Source: JAFDVL01 sp964631865
GTDB taxonomy: Bacteria > Acidobacteriota > Blastocatellia > RBC074
Reading direction: 5' to 3'
DNA: 64,000 nt
Assembly: GCA_964631865.1 (NCBI GenBank)
Contig: CAZWAK010000020.1
Span: forward strand, 1 to 64,000
Below, in pieces: positions 51,601-61,059 of the stretch. The notes under the pieces were generated by a model. The model saw only the letters and a program-made list of their open reading frames with translations, was not told where the DNA came from and made no database searches. Within the stretch, counting starts at the first letter, position 1. Each line of letters opens with the position of its first letter. Both the position numbers and the translations under genes were made by a program.

Positions 51601-54600
51601 CTAGAACTGATAGCGCAAGGCGAATTGCAGCTCGCGGTTGCCGCCTTTGCCCGAAATCTTGCCGAACGTACTGCGGGCAAGATCAACTTTGCCGTCTGTG
51701 CCGATGACGACGTTGTTCGGGTTGGTATCTGGGCCGCTCCAATCCGGGTGATTCAACCAGTTGAAGGCTTCCGCGCGGAAGGTGATGCGATGACCTTCCT
51801 TGATCGTGAAGTCTTTGTGGATGCCCAGATTGTGATTCTGGAAGCCGGGATTGTAGAGGATGTTGCGTACGCGATCCGTCACGATAGTGCCATTGGCGGG
51901 TTGCGTAAAGATGCGTGTGCCATCCGGGTTGGCAATATTAAACCAGAAGTTCGGTTCCGTCGTGCGATTAACCGCAAATTTCTGGCTGCCGCTGTCGAGC
52001 GTCGGGCTGCCACTCACACGCCAGAACTGTCCGCCGCTGCCCGTGCCGACACCTGCGAAGTCATCGCCTGTGCCGATGCTGAACGGCGTACCGGTCTGCA
52101 TCTGCGACACGGCAGAGATGGTCCAGCCGCCGAGCAATTTGCCCGTCCAGCGCGAACGATCTTTGAAGATCGGCACTTCATAGACAGCATTGAGCACCAT
52201 TACGTGACGGCGATCATAGCCCGCCGGCCCCCAAAGATTGCTGGTGTCGTAAGCGTTAGGGACAACGTCACGTTGCGCCGAACCAGCATCCCAAGTCTTC
52301 GAGAGCGTGTACGCGCCACCGAAACTCAAGCCCTGTGCGAAACGACGATTCACACTGAATTGCAATCCGTTGTAGAGCGAATTCGCTTCGTTGCCCGTCA
52401 CGCGAATAACTGCATAGCCCTTGTATGGACGCAGCGCGTCTACGTTCGCTCCAGCGTTGGCGGCGAGGAAGCGTGCGCCGACTGGCAACTGGTTCAGGTT
52501 CCGTTCGCGTTGTCCGAACAATCCGCGCCGTCCCACATAGCCGACTTCGACCGTCGTGTTCCAGCCGATTTCGCGCTCGTAGGTCATATTCCACGTCCAG
52601 GCTTCGGGCGCACGGAAGTTTCTGTCCTGCGTGGTGATTGTCAGCGGGAAGTTGACGCCCGCCGCGCCGCCCGGACTGTCCACGTTGCCGAAGCTCACCG
52701 AGACGGACGGTTGCAGCGGCGGATTACCGCCGAGGAACACCGAGTCGCTGACGCCGAGGCGGGTCAGGAAGCGGCCTGCGCCGCCGCGCAGCACGTTCTT
52801 GTCATTGAAGGCGTACGCAAAGCCAATACGTGGTTGGAACGTGTTCCAGGGGTTGAGGTCGGAATAGGATTTGTTTTCCGCGCCCCCACGGAACAGGAAA
52901 TCAAATTCGCCTGTGGTCGCAATCGGTACACGCCCCGGGCCTTTGGCCGCATCCGGCCAGCCATTGCCCGGAATCACCATGCCGTTGTAGCGCGCTTGCA
53001 AAGTGCCTGCCGTGATACGCCCCGTCGCACGATCAATGGTGAGCGGGAGATTCGGGTCGTAATACTTCGGATCAAACACCAGCATGTTACGCCACAAGCT
53101 GTAATATGGCTGGATCAGCGAATGCCGCAGCCCGGCTTCCAGACGCAGCTTCGGCGTCATCTTCCAGGAATCCTGCACGAACCACTCGACCATGTGGCCG
53201 CGATACGGCGTGAACGACCGCGTACCTAATTCGGCGTACGTGTCGAACAAACCAATCGCTGCATTGGCGAGGGCAATGCCCGTGCCGTTCGGCGTCGTCC
53301 GGTTGAACACGAAACGACCATTCTGGTTGTTGGTTCCGCCGGGCACACCTGCGACGTTGATCTGGTCAAAGTCGTTTTGTCCGGCACGCTCGAAGTAGCC
53401 GCCGAATTTGAACGTGTGGTTGCCGCGAATGTTCGTCCAGTTCTGATTGGCCTGATAAATCGGGCCAGTGGATTGCGCCGGATACGGGCCGCCATCCAAA
53501 CCGGTGAAATCCTGCCAGTCTACAGTCGGAATCTTGTCGGTGATTTCCTTCTGTGCGCCGGGGAAAATGTACGGATAGTTGATGCCGTATTTGCTGCGGC
53601 GGAAGCGGTCGCCTTCGGTTTGCACTTTGATGAAGACCTGATCGCGGCTGCCCGCAATCAAGGTTTCTGCAATCCAGGTCGGTGAGAGCGTCCACACCCA
53701 GTTGATCGTCGCAGTTTGATTCGGACGGTCAAGTGTGGCAGGCGCGCGATCTGTGCCACCGCGGAAAGCATCCGGGAAGGTTCCGTCATAAAGCTGCGCG
53801 CGGAAGCGGAATTGATGTTGCTCGGTTGGGTAAAAGTCCACCGAAATAGTGTTCTTGAGTTGTGAGCGATTGGCGGCGCGCGATTGGAAGAAGTTCTGTC
53901 CGCTGGGGCCGAAGAAACCCGCAATCGGATCAGGCATAGCGCGCATCAGCGCCAGACCGTTCGGACTCAGCCGCGCGGCGGGAATCTTGTTGATCACGCC
54001 GCCATCGCTGAAGCAGCCCGTCGTGTCGGTGGCGCTGCATCCGCCCGCCTTTTGCGGGTCTTTGACATAGTAGTTCAAGCCGAGCGCCGCCACATAGTTC
54101 GGGCCGCCGGGAAGCGTTTCGCTGAAATCCCCCGTGCGCATGCGTGCCGTTGGGACGCGAATCGTGGTCGTCTGTTCGCGATTGAAGCGGAACCATTCTT
54201 GTCCCCACAGCCAGAAGAGTTTGTTGCGTCCGGCGTTGAAATCGGTGCCGGGGATAATGACCGGGCCACTCAGGTTGTACCCGAATTGGTTATAGCGGAA
54301 CGGTTCCGGGCGACAGTGGTTGGCTTTCTCAAAGCGCGGATCGCTGCACGGCTGGTTTGCGGGCGTTGCCGCGTTGCGTCCCCACGAGTTGGCGTTGAGC
54401 GCCGAATTGCGATGATACTCGTAGAAGTTACCGTGAAAATCTTTGGCACCCGATTTCGTCACGATGCGAATCTGACCGCCCGCCGAACGTCCATACTCGG
54501 CGTTGTAGTTCGCCGTCAGAATTTGGATTTCCTGCGTTGAATCGAGGTCAGCCACGCCGATGGAGGTGCCGTTCGAGCGCGTGCGGATACCGACCGCGCC

Positions 54601-55200
54601 GTCAAACGTAATTAGGTTGTCCTGCGAACGCGAACCATTGATATTAAAGCCGCCGCTAGTGCCCTCGGCGCTGAAACCGCCGAGCGCACCGCCCGCCACG
54701 CCGGGTTTGAGCAGCGCCAGGAACAACGGGTTACGGCCATTGAGTTGCAGCTTTTCGACCTGCTGCACGTCCACCAGTTTGCCGACCGTAGATGATTCGG
54801 TCTGCACCTGATTGGACGAAGCGGTGATGTTCACGACTTCGGTGACTTGTCCGGGCTGCAACGTGGCGTCCACGCGCGCCGGAAGGTTGGGATCAAGTTT
54901 GCGACCCGTTTCTTTGTAGAGCTTGAAGCCGCCAGCCTCAATCGAAACGGTGTATAAGCCGGGCGACAATTGGGTGATGATGTAATAACCATCGCTGTTC
55001 GTGGTGGCCAATCGTTCAAGACCGGTGGCGTCATTCGTCACCGTGACTTTGGCGTTGGCGATCACCGCGCCGGCCTGGTCTTTGATAGTGCCGGAAAGCT
55101 GTGTGTTATCGGATTGCGCCAAGGCTAGCACGGAGCCAAGCACCAGGCACAACCCAATGCTCAGCAGTTGCACGAGCATTTTTGGTTTTTGGGTAATCAT
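51601..55200 (-). CDS. Oar-like TonB-dependent receptor with carboxypeptidase-regulatory domain
   Basis: This 1,199-residue outer-membrane protein has a signal peptide to ~residue 29 (CLVLGSVLALAQ). A carboxypeptidase-regulatory/Ig-like domain at ~33-115 is GTIKDQAGAVIANAKVTVTN...YYIITQLSPGLYTVSIE. The plug domain begins near VEKLQLNGRNP. A large beta-barrel ends in LQFALRYQF with the terminal Phe required for BamA recognition. This is the Oar-type family expanded in Acidobacteriota. A solo gene with its own terminator; no SusD partner. The substrate is unknown (a polymer or peptide is likely). Confidence 0.93.
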   Translation of the reverse strand: MITQKPKMLVQLLSIGLCLVLGSVLALAQSDNTQLSGTIKDQAGAVIANAKVTVTNDATGLERLATTNSDGYYIITQLSPGLYTVSIEAGGFKLYKETGRKLDPNLPARVDATLQPGQVTEVVNITASSNQVQTESSTVGKLVDVQQVEKLQLNGRNPLFLALLKPGVAGGALGGFSAEGTSGGFNINGSRSQDNLITFDGAVGIRTRSNGTSIGVADLDSTQEIQILTANYNAEYGRSAGGQIRIVTKSGAKDFHGNFYEYHRNSALNANSWGRNAATPANQPCSDPRFEKANHCRPEPFRYNQFGYNLSGPVIIPGTDFNAGRNKLFWLWGQEWFRFNREQTTTIRVPTARMRTGDFSETLPGGPNYVAALGLNYYVKDPQKAGGCSATDTTGCFSDGGVINKIPAARLSPNGLALMRAMPDPIAGFFGPSGQNFFQSRAANRSQLKNTISVDFYPTEQHQFRFRAQLYDGTFPDAFRGGTDRAPATLDRPNQTATINWVWTLSPTWIAETLIAGSRDQVFIKVQTEGDRFRRSKYGINYPYIFPGAQKEITDKIPTVDWQDFTGLDGGPYPAQSTGPIYQANQNWTNIRGNHTFKFGGYFERAGQNDFDQINVAGVPGGTNNQNGRFVFNRTTPNGTGIALANAAIGLFDTYAELGTRSFTPYRGHMVEWFVQDSWKMTPKLRLEAGLRHSLIQPYYSLWRNMLVFDPKYYDPNLPLTIDRATGRITAGTLQARYNGMVIPGNGWPDAAKGPGRVPIATTGEFDFLFRGGAENKSYSDLNPWNTFQPRIGFAYAFNDKNVLRGGAGRFLTRLGVSDSVFLGGNPPLQPSVSVSFGNVDSPGGAAGVNFPLTITTQDRNFRAPEAWTWNMTYEREIGWNTTVEVGYVGRRGLFGQRERNLNQLPVGARFLAANAGANVDALRPYKGYAVIRVTGNEANSLYNGLQFSVNRRFAQGLSFGGAYTLSKTWDAGSAQRDVVPNAYDTSNLWGPAGYDRRHVMVLNAVYEVPIFKDRSRWTGKLLGGWTISAVSQMQTGTPFSIGTGDDFAGVGTGSGGQFWRVSGSPTLDSGSQKFAVNRTTEPNFWFNIANPDGTRIFTQPANGTIVTDRVRNILYNPGFQNHNLGIHKDFTIKEGHRITFRAEAFNWLNHPDWSGPDTNPNNVVIGTDGKVDLARSTFGKISGKGGNRELQFALRYQF

Positions 55201-55554
55201 TTGATGTACTCCTCTGAGAATGACCGCAGCCCGAAGAGGCTACGGAAGATTTTGCTGCACGAACGACTTTCCCAATGAGCAACGAATTCGGAAGCCGCTG
55301 CACAGCTTTTCAAAGTTTGGTAATAACAAGTTCGAGGATTGTATTTTCAGCCCAGCAGTGCCGACTAAGTCTGCCATCGGTGGAATTTCAGGAGATGGCC
55401 TTCGTGAACTTCGCTTGATCTCGTCAGCTTGCCGCGAATTATCGCCAGTGGTTTGACCAACTGTCAAGAGTGCGAGTATGCTTACGGCTCTTCGTGCCCT
55501 AAAATTTACGTTTCCTTAAACCCATCACTTGACACCCGCTTTCGGAGGATTTTT
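55201..55554. other. Divergent promoter region of the receptor and oxidoreductase genes
   Basis: This 354-base gap between divergently transcribed genes holds no gene I can support. The oxidoreductase ribosome site GGAGG is at 55544-55548. No repeat or operator is obvious. Confidence 0.5.
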
Positions 55555-56910
<1,356 letters not shown>

Positions 56911-56920
56911 GCTTTGCTGG

Positions 56921-57042
56921 AGTAGACGGTAGACGGTAGACGGTAGGTTTAGGCACCAGGTTCCATTGCGCTGCGCGAGCGTGCGATCAATCGCCAGCGC
57001 AATGGGACGGTAGACGGTAGGTTTAGGCACCAGGTTCCATTG
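56921..57042. repeat. Left arm of the gene-bearing heptamer element, with a 37-bp direct repeat
   Basis: Heptads AGTAGAC, GGTAGAC, GGTAGAC, GGTAGGT (56921-56948) lead into a TTAGGCACCAGGTTCCATT tail. A 37-bp unit of heptads plus tail occurs twice, at 56932-56968 and 57006-57042. The 37 bases between the copies hold CCATTGCGCTG (56963-56973) and its perfect complement (56995-57005). The right copy ends 10 bases before the four-helix-bundle start and supplies part of its leader. Confidence 0.88.
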
Positions 57043-57052
57043 GGGAGAAATT

Positions 57053-57424
57053 ATGTCGCCGGCAAAAACATTTCAGGACTTGGAGGTTTGGAAGTTGGCA
57101 CATCAGTTTGTGTTGAGTATTTACAAACTGACGGAAGGACTGCCGAAGCACGAAATGTTTGGGTTGACCTCGCAGTTACGTCGAGCGGCGGTTTCCGTTC
57201 CGGCGAATATTGCCGAAGGTTTCAAAAAGCGAACTCCTGCGGACAAGGCAAAGTTCTATAACATCTCGCAAGGCTCACTAGAAGAATGCCGTTATTACCT
57301 GATCCTGATCCACGATCTTCAATATGCAGAAACCCCTCAGTTGCAAGATGAAGTAGATCGAATAGCCCGTGTTCTCGATTCCTATTTGAAAGCGATGTTA
57401 GAAGGATTTGCGACCTCTCGATAA
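57053..57424 (+). CDS. Four-helix-bundle protein (23S rRNA intervening-sequence / Avd-like, TIGR02436 type)
   Basis: The 123-residue all-helical protein has FQDLEVWKLAHQFVLSIYKLT, FGLTSQLRRAAVSVPANIAEGF (the family hallmark), FYNISQGSLEECRYYLILI and a final helix. The fold is that of proteins encoded in rRNA intervening sequences and of Avd, the basic pentamer that assists reverse transcription in diversity-generating retroelements. No reverse transcriptase, rRNA or template repeat is present here. GGGGAGA precedes ATG 57053. It is flanked on both sides by inverted heptamer arms, so it may be cargo or a trans-acting part of a mobile palindromic element. Confidence 0.92.
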   Translation: MSPAKTFQDLEVWKLAHQFVLSIYKLTEGLPKHEMFGLTSQLRRAAVSVPANIAEGFKKRTPADKAKFYNISQGSLEECRYYLILIHDLQYAETPQLQDEVDRIARVLDSYLKAMLEGFATSR

Positions 57425-57427
57425 CAA

Positions 57428-57511
57428 CTACCGTCTACCGTCTACCGTCTACCGTCTACCGTCTACTGTCTACTGTCTACCGTCTACCGTCTACCGTCTA
57501 CTGTCTACTGT
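57428..57511. repeat. Right arm of the gene-bearing heptamer element: 12 uninterrupted heptads
   Basis: CTACCGT x5, CTACTGT x2, CTACCGT x3 and CTACTGT x2 make 84 bases without interruption. They begin three bases after the four-helix-bundle stop and end three bases before the next ATG (57515). They are the reverse complement of the left-arm units at 56921. Confidence 0.95.
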
Positions 57512-57514
57512 CTT

Positions 57515-58783
57515 ATGCCTAATCCTGTTGTCACTGCGATCCGAAGCGGCTCTGCGCCTGCGCCCGCGAAAATGGCGGCGGCGCGTGCAGCCCTGCCGTT
57601 GCCGCCCGAACACATGCTCGAAGTGCTCGTCTTGTTGACGCAGGACGCGGACGCTGAACTGAGCGCGACCGCGACGAAATCGCTCAACGAATTTGACGCG
57701 GAACGGATGAAGAATGTGGTGATGATGAAAGAAACCGCGCGCGACGTGTTGCAACATTTATGCTCGTGGCGCGGCGGCAAACGCGAAGTCTATGAAGCTT
57801 TGATCCTGAACGACGCGACGCCTGATCCAGGCATCACGGAATTGGCGCGCTGGAACAAAGACGGCGCGGTGCTCGAACTCATCGCGATCAATCAGGAGCG
57901 CATGATTCGTTACCCCGACATCATCAGCGCGCTCATTGACAACAAAGCCAGCACGCCCGAAGCCGTGCGCCGCGCGACCGAAGTGCGCATTGAATTCTTC
58001 GAGAAAGAACTCGGCGCAAAACGCATCGAAGAAGAACGCCGCGCCCGTGCCGCCGCCGCTTCGGCAGCATTGGGCTTACGCTACGTCGAAGAATCGCTCG
58101 TCGAATTGATTGACGAAGACATCGCGGCAGAAGACTTGAAGTTGGAAAACGCGCTGGGGTCGGAAGATGATCCGAAGATCGGGCCGGAATTCCTCCGCGC
58201 CATTCGCGACGAAGTCCAGCGCGTGCAAGCCGAGCCAGTCGTGGAAGCGCCCGTCGTCGCGCCGCCTGAGACCCCAGCCGAAGCCGCGCCCGACGAGGAT
58301 GTAGAAACACAACAGGCCGTCAACGAAATCCTCAATCAGATGAAGGCCGATGGCGAAGAAGCGACGGCGGAACGGCTGACGATTATGCAAAAGATCGCGC
58401 GCATGAGTGCGAAGGCGCGCGTGCAATTGGCGCTCAAAGGCAACCGCGAAGCGCGCAACATTCTGCGTCGCGATTCCAGCAAATCCGTCATCCTCGGCGT
58501 GCTGGGCAACCCGCGCATCACCGAATCTGAAGTCGAAGCGATTTCGGCGATGAAGACCTTGCCCGAAGAAGCGTTGCGCTTGATTGCCCTGAACCGCATG
58601 TGGATTCGCAACTATCCGATTGTTCACAATCTGGTGCGCAACGCGCGCACGCCCGTCGCGACGAGTCTGCCGCTCTTGAATCGCTTGTTCCCGAAAGACC
58701 TCAAAGGCCTGACCGGCAATCGCAACGTGCCCGATGTGTTGCGCAAACAGGCGGATCGGTTGGTGAAGGCGAAGAAGATTTAG
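57515..58783 (+). CDS. HEAT-like helical protein, 422 aa
   Basis: In this cytoplasmic helical protein, residues ~25-215 and ~285-400 contain repeated pairs of helices (for example ALPLPPEHMLEVLVLLTQDADAELSATATKSLNE and KSVILGVLGNPRITESEVEAISAMKTLPEEALRLIALNRMW) that look HEAT-like. A linker at ~237-270 is Pro/Glu/Ala-rich. It recalls the DUF2336-type proteins of Acidobacteriota but I cannot assign it. The first codons follow the heptamer array without a ribosome site. Function unknown. Confidence 0.7.
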   Translation: MPNPVVTAIRSGSAPAPAKMAAARAALPLPPEHMLEVLVLLTQDADAELSATATKSLNEFDAERMKNVVMMKETARDVLQHLCSWRGGKREVYEALILNDATPDPGITELARWNKDGAVLELIAINQERMIRYPDIISALIDNKASTPEAVRRATEVRIEFFEKELGAKRIEEERRARAAAASAALGLRYVEESLVELIDEDIAAEDLKLENALGSEDDPKIGPEFLRAIRDEVQRVQAEPVVEAPVVAPPETPAEAAPDEDVETQQAVNEILNQMKADGEEATAERLTIMQKIARMSAKARVQLALKGNREARNILRRDSSKSVILGVLGNPRITESEVEAISAMKTLPEEALRLIALNRMWIRNYPIVHNLVRNARTPVATSLPLLNRLFPKDLKGLTGNRNVPDVLRKQADRLVKAKKI

Positions 58784-58807
58784 GCAGTCACACAAAAATT
58801 CTGCGCG

Positions 58808-58962
58808 GTGGCGCGATTTGCTAAATCGCGTTACGAACCCCTGCGGTGTGGCGCGATTTGCCAAATCGCGTTACGAACCCCTGCGGTGTGGCGCGATTTG
58901 CCAAATCGCGTTACGAACCCCTGCGGTGTGGCGCGATTTGCCAAATCGCGCTACGAACCTTG
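58808..58962. repeat. Four tandem 40-bp REP-like units
   Basis: Three full 40-bp copies start at 58808, 58848 and 58888, and a partial fourth starts at 58928. Each has the palindrome GCGATTTGCCAAATCGC and a TTACGAACCCCTGCGG spacer. The first copy differs by one base (CTAAATC) and the fourth ends GCTACGAACC. It lies between convergent genes and includes the end of the minus-strand sigma gene. Confidence 0.92.
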
Positions 58963-59571
58963 CACAGGCAGAGAGAAATGTTTTTTGAGCAGCATCAGGC
59001 CCGCGCGGACACGAGTCTTGACTGTGCCGAGCGGCAGGGCAAAGCGTTCTGCCAACTCTGTCTGACTGAGTCCTTCAAAATACGCCGCTTCAATCAACAT
59101 CCGCTGTTCCGGGGTCAGTTGTGCCAACGCGCGGCGCACCGTCTGACTGCGTTCAGCATAGATGCTCATCTTTTCGGGATTGTCGCCAGGCGCGGCATAA
59201 TGCACGACGGTGTCCAGCGTTTCGGTTTCCTGGCGCAAATACGAAGCGGAACGCAAACGATCAATCGAACGGGTGCGCGCAATCGTCATCAGCCACGAGA
59301 GCACCGTGCCGCGCATCGCTTCAAACTGCGCCGCCTGTCGCCACACTTGCATATAAATGTCGGTCGTGACTTCTTCTGCCGTCTCCCGATTGCCCAAAAT
59401 GCGCAGCGCCAAACTAAACACCAGCCGATGCGTCTGATCGTAGAAGGTCGTGAACGCTTCCTGCTCGCCGCGCGCGATGGCGGTCATCAACTTGCCCAAT
59501 TGCTGGTCCTGGTCGGAACGCGGGACCGCTTTGGTCGGGGTCGAACTCAAGATTTGGGATGGTGCTGTCAT
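58951..59571 (-). CDS. ECF sigma factor, SigK-like
   Basis: In this 206-residue protein, region 2 is ITAIARGEQEAFTTFYDQTHRLVFSLALRILGNRETAEEVTTDIYMQVWRQAAQF, with the SWLMTIARTRSIDRLRS -10-recognising helix. Region 4 is LTPEQRMLIEAAYFEGLSQTELAERFALPLGTVKTRVRAGLMLLKK. MTAPSQ at 59571 is chosen over 59586. The last codons lie in the REP array. A small gene 11 bases upstream is in the place where such a factor would normally have an anti-sigma gene, but it shows no anti-sigma motif. Confidence 0.92.
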   Translation of the reverse strand: MTAPSQILSSTPTKAVPRSDQDQQLGKLMTAIARGEQEAFTTFYDQTHRLVFSLALRILGNRETAEEVTTDIYMQVWRQAAQFEAMRGTVLSWLMTIARTRSIDRLRSASYLRQETETLDTVVHYAAPGDNPEKMSIYAERSQTVRRALAQLTPEQRMLIEAAYFEGLSQTELAERFALPLGTVKTRVRAGLMLLKKHFSLPVQGS

Positions 59572-59582
59572 AACCGCTCTCC

Positions 59583-59813
59583 TCACAGGTCAGTTTGAAA
59601 CGATGGCTCTTCGGCTGGTTCGGGTTCCATCTCTTCCGGCGCATCTTCCGGCTGGTAGTTTTGGCACGCCGCGACGATCCACTGCAGCGCCTCTTCGGGG
59701 GTGGCCGTGCGCTGGCGTTCGCCTTTTTGGATATGCTCAATGTCAAACACGATCTTTTCCGCGCCGTCCCGAATCACCCAACAACGCACTAAAAATGAAC
59801 TGTACAGTTTCAT
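59583..59813 (-). CDS. Small orphan protein (76 aa) in the sigma operon
   Basis: MKLYSSFLVRCWVIRDGAEKIVFDIEHIQKGERQRTATPEEALQWIVAAC, then an acidic Pro/Glu tail (EPEPAEEPSFQTDL). The middle EHIQKGERQRTATPEEALQWI pattern is typical of a small beta-alpha unit; no family name is certain. It begins at ATG 59813 with GGAG ~12 bases upstream, is read before the sigma gene and is probably co-transcribed with it. A longer frame to 60044 runs through the Crp boxes and is rejected. Confidence 0.7.
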   Translation of the reverse strand: MKLYSSFLVRCWVIRDGAEKIVFDIEHIQKGERQRTATPEEALQWIVAACQNYQPEDAPEEMEPEPAEEPSFQTDL

Positions 59814-60029
59814 CGCTTCAATTCTCCTGCTGTTGCTGTCAAAGTATGAGGCAACCTTACCAAACCGTGCTTCCAGGAATGTTCCGCCGCCCTGCAATTT
59901 GTGCTTCCAGTCGCCTTCCAAATTCGTTCCAACCGGGAAAGCGTTGTGATCGTTGGGATTAGAAGAAATTGGGCGGCGAATATTTATGGCAGAAAATATT
60001 TTTATTTGCTTCTCACACCTCCGCAAAGT

Positions 60030-60045
60030 TGTGACGCAGATCACG
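60030..60045. promoter_or_regulatory. Crp/Fnr-family binding site 1 (TGTGA-N6-TCACG)
   Basis: TGTGACGCAGATCACG matches the Crp consensus TGTGAN6TCACA at nine of ten positions. Its centre is 22 bp from the second box, two helical turns. Located ~165 bases before the cytochrome start. Confidence 0.7.
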
Positions 60046-60051
60046 CGGGTC

Positions 60052-60067
60052 TGTGATTGCGGTCACA
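60052..60067. promoter_or_regulatory. Crp/Fnr-family binding site 2 (TGTGA-N6-TCACA, perfect)
   Basis: TGTGATTGCGGTCACA is a perfect Crp-type dyad. With site 1 it forms a tandem pair ~145-180 bases upstream of the multihaem cytochrome operon and divergent from the sigma operon. Gap 59814-60210 contains nothing else I can support. Confidence 0.8.
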
Positions 60068-60210
60068 GACGCATTCTGCGATTCAGGCGTAAACTCCAGT
60101 TGCCGTGTAGATCGAATACAAGTTTTCCTTTCGATAGTCGTTACAACAATTGATGTCAGAAGCTTGTGGCCCTAGAGGCCGCCGTTTTGCCCCTATCTGG
60201 GAGGTGTGCT

Positions 60211-61020
60211 GTGCTCAAGAAGCTGATTGCCGTAGTTGCCTTTGTCCTGTTCGGTTTCCTATGGATTCCCAGTCAGGCAACCCTTTCCTCGACTCAGGAT
60301 GCGTTGGCTGCATTCAAAAGCAACAATTGTGTGACGTGTCATTCGCGGGCGCGCGCACCGTATGAATTGACCACCAAATACGCGGAGTGGCACATGTCGC
60401 TGCACCGCGACAAAGGTGTCGGCTGCGAAAAATGTCACGGCGGCGATCCGGCGGCGACCGATAAGGTCAAATCGCACGTGGGAATGCTGCCGCCGAAAGA
60501 GGCCGACAGTCGGTTGCATCCGAAAAATCTGGCTTCCACCTGTGGCGCGTGTCACAAGGAAATTGCCAACTCTTTTGTCGAGAGCAAGCATTTCCAAAGT
60601 CTGAAAAGCGCGGGCATCGGGCCGTCGTGCAACACCTGTCACGCGCACATGGCGTCCGAAGTCCTTTACCTGCCGGAGCAAGCCGCGAACCTCTGCGCCA
60701 GTTGTCATGATTCCTCCAATGCGTTGATGCCCAAGCGCCCGGAAATCCCCAAACAAGCCGACGAAACGATGCAAGCCCTCAAGCGCGCGAACTTCGTTGT
60801 CGGTTGGGCAGATCGGCTGCTGGAACAGGCCCAGGGCAAAAAGCTGGACACCACCGAGGCGGCCAAGGAAATGAAAGTGGTGCGCGCGATGCTGGCCGAG
60901 TCAAAAATAAGCTGGCACGTCTTCAATCTGGAGGTCGTGCGCAAGAAAGCAGATGCCGCTTTTGAGGAGGGGACAAAGGTGAAAGATGAGTTGCGCAAGA
61001 AGTTGTACCCCAACTCATAA
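60211..61020 (+). CDS. Pentahaem c-type cytochrome
   Basis: The 269-residue exported cytochrome has a signal peptide VLKKLIAVVAFVLFGFLWIPSQA. Five CxxCH haem sites are seen: CVTCH, CEKCH, CGACH, CNTCH and CASCH. After them a helical C-terminal domain of ~90 residues (KQADETMQALKRANFVVGWADRLLE...) is free of haems. GTG 60211 is chosen because GGGAGG lies six bases before it; an upstream GTG at 60166 adds a leader with no signal. It is first in an operon with a decahaem cytochrome and an outer-membrane barrel. Confidence 0.9.
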   Translation: MLKKLIAVVAFVLFGFLWIPSQATLSSTQDALAAFKSNNCVTCHSRARAPYELTTKYAEWHMSLHRDKGVGCEKCHGGDPAATDKVKSHVGMLPPKEADSRLHPKNLASTCGACHKEIANSFVESKHFQSLKSAGIGPSCNTCHAHMASEVLYLPEQAANLCASCHDSSNALMPKRPEIPKQADETMQALKRANFVVGWADRLLEQAQGKKLDTTEAAKEMKVVRAMLAESKISWHVFNLEVVRKKADAAFEEGTKVKDELRKKLYPNS

Positions 61021-61059
61021 GGTTCTCCTGCGATCCCCGCTTTTTACGGGAGTTTATCT

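Noticed and set aside
51625..53229. 534-residue open frame antisense to the Oar-like receptor
   Set aside because: It has no start signal or motif and overlaps the clear barrel gene throughout.
57428..57511. CRISPR array
   Set aside because: Units are 7 nt with no spacers; it is one arm of a large inverted repeat.
56921..57511. Diversity-generating retroelement
   Set aside because: The four-helix-bundle protein resembles Avd, but there is no reverse transcriptase or template/variable repeat pair in the window.
58808..58962. CRISPR-like array of 40-bp repeats
   Set aside because: The whole 40-bp unit repeats, including the spacer part, so there are no variable spacers and no cas genes.
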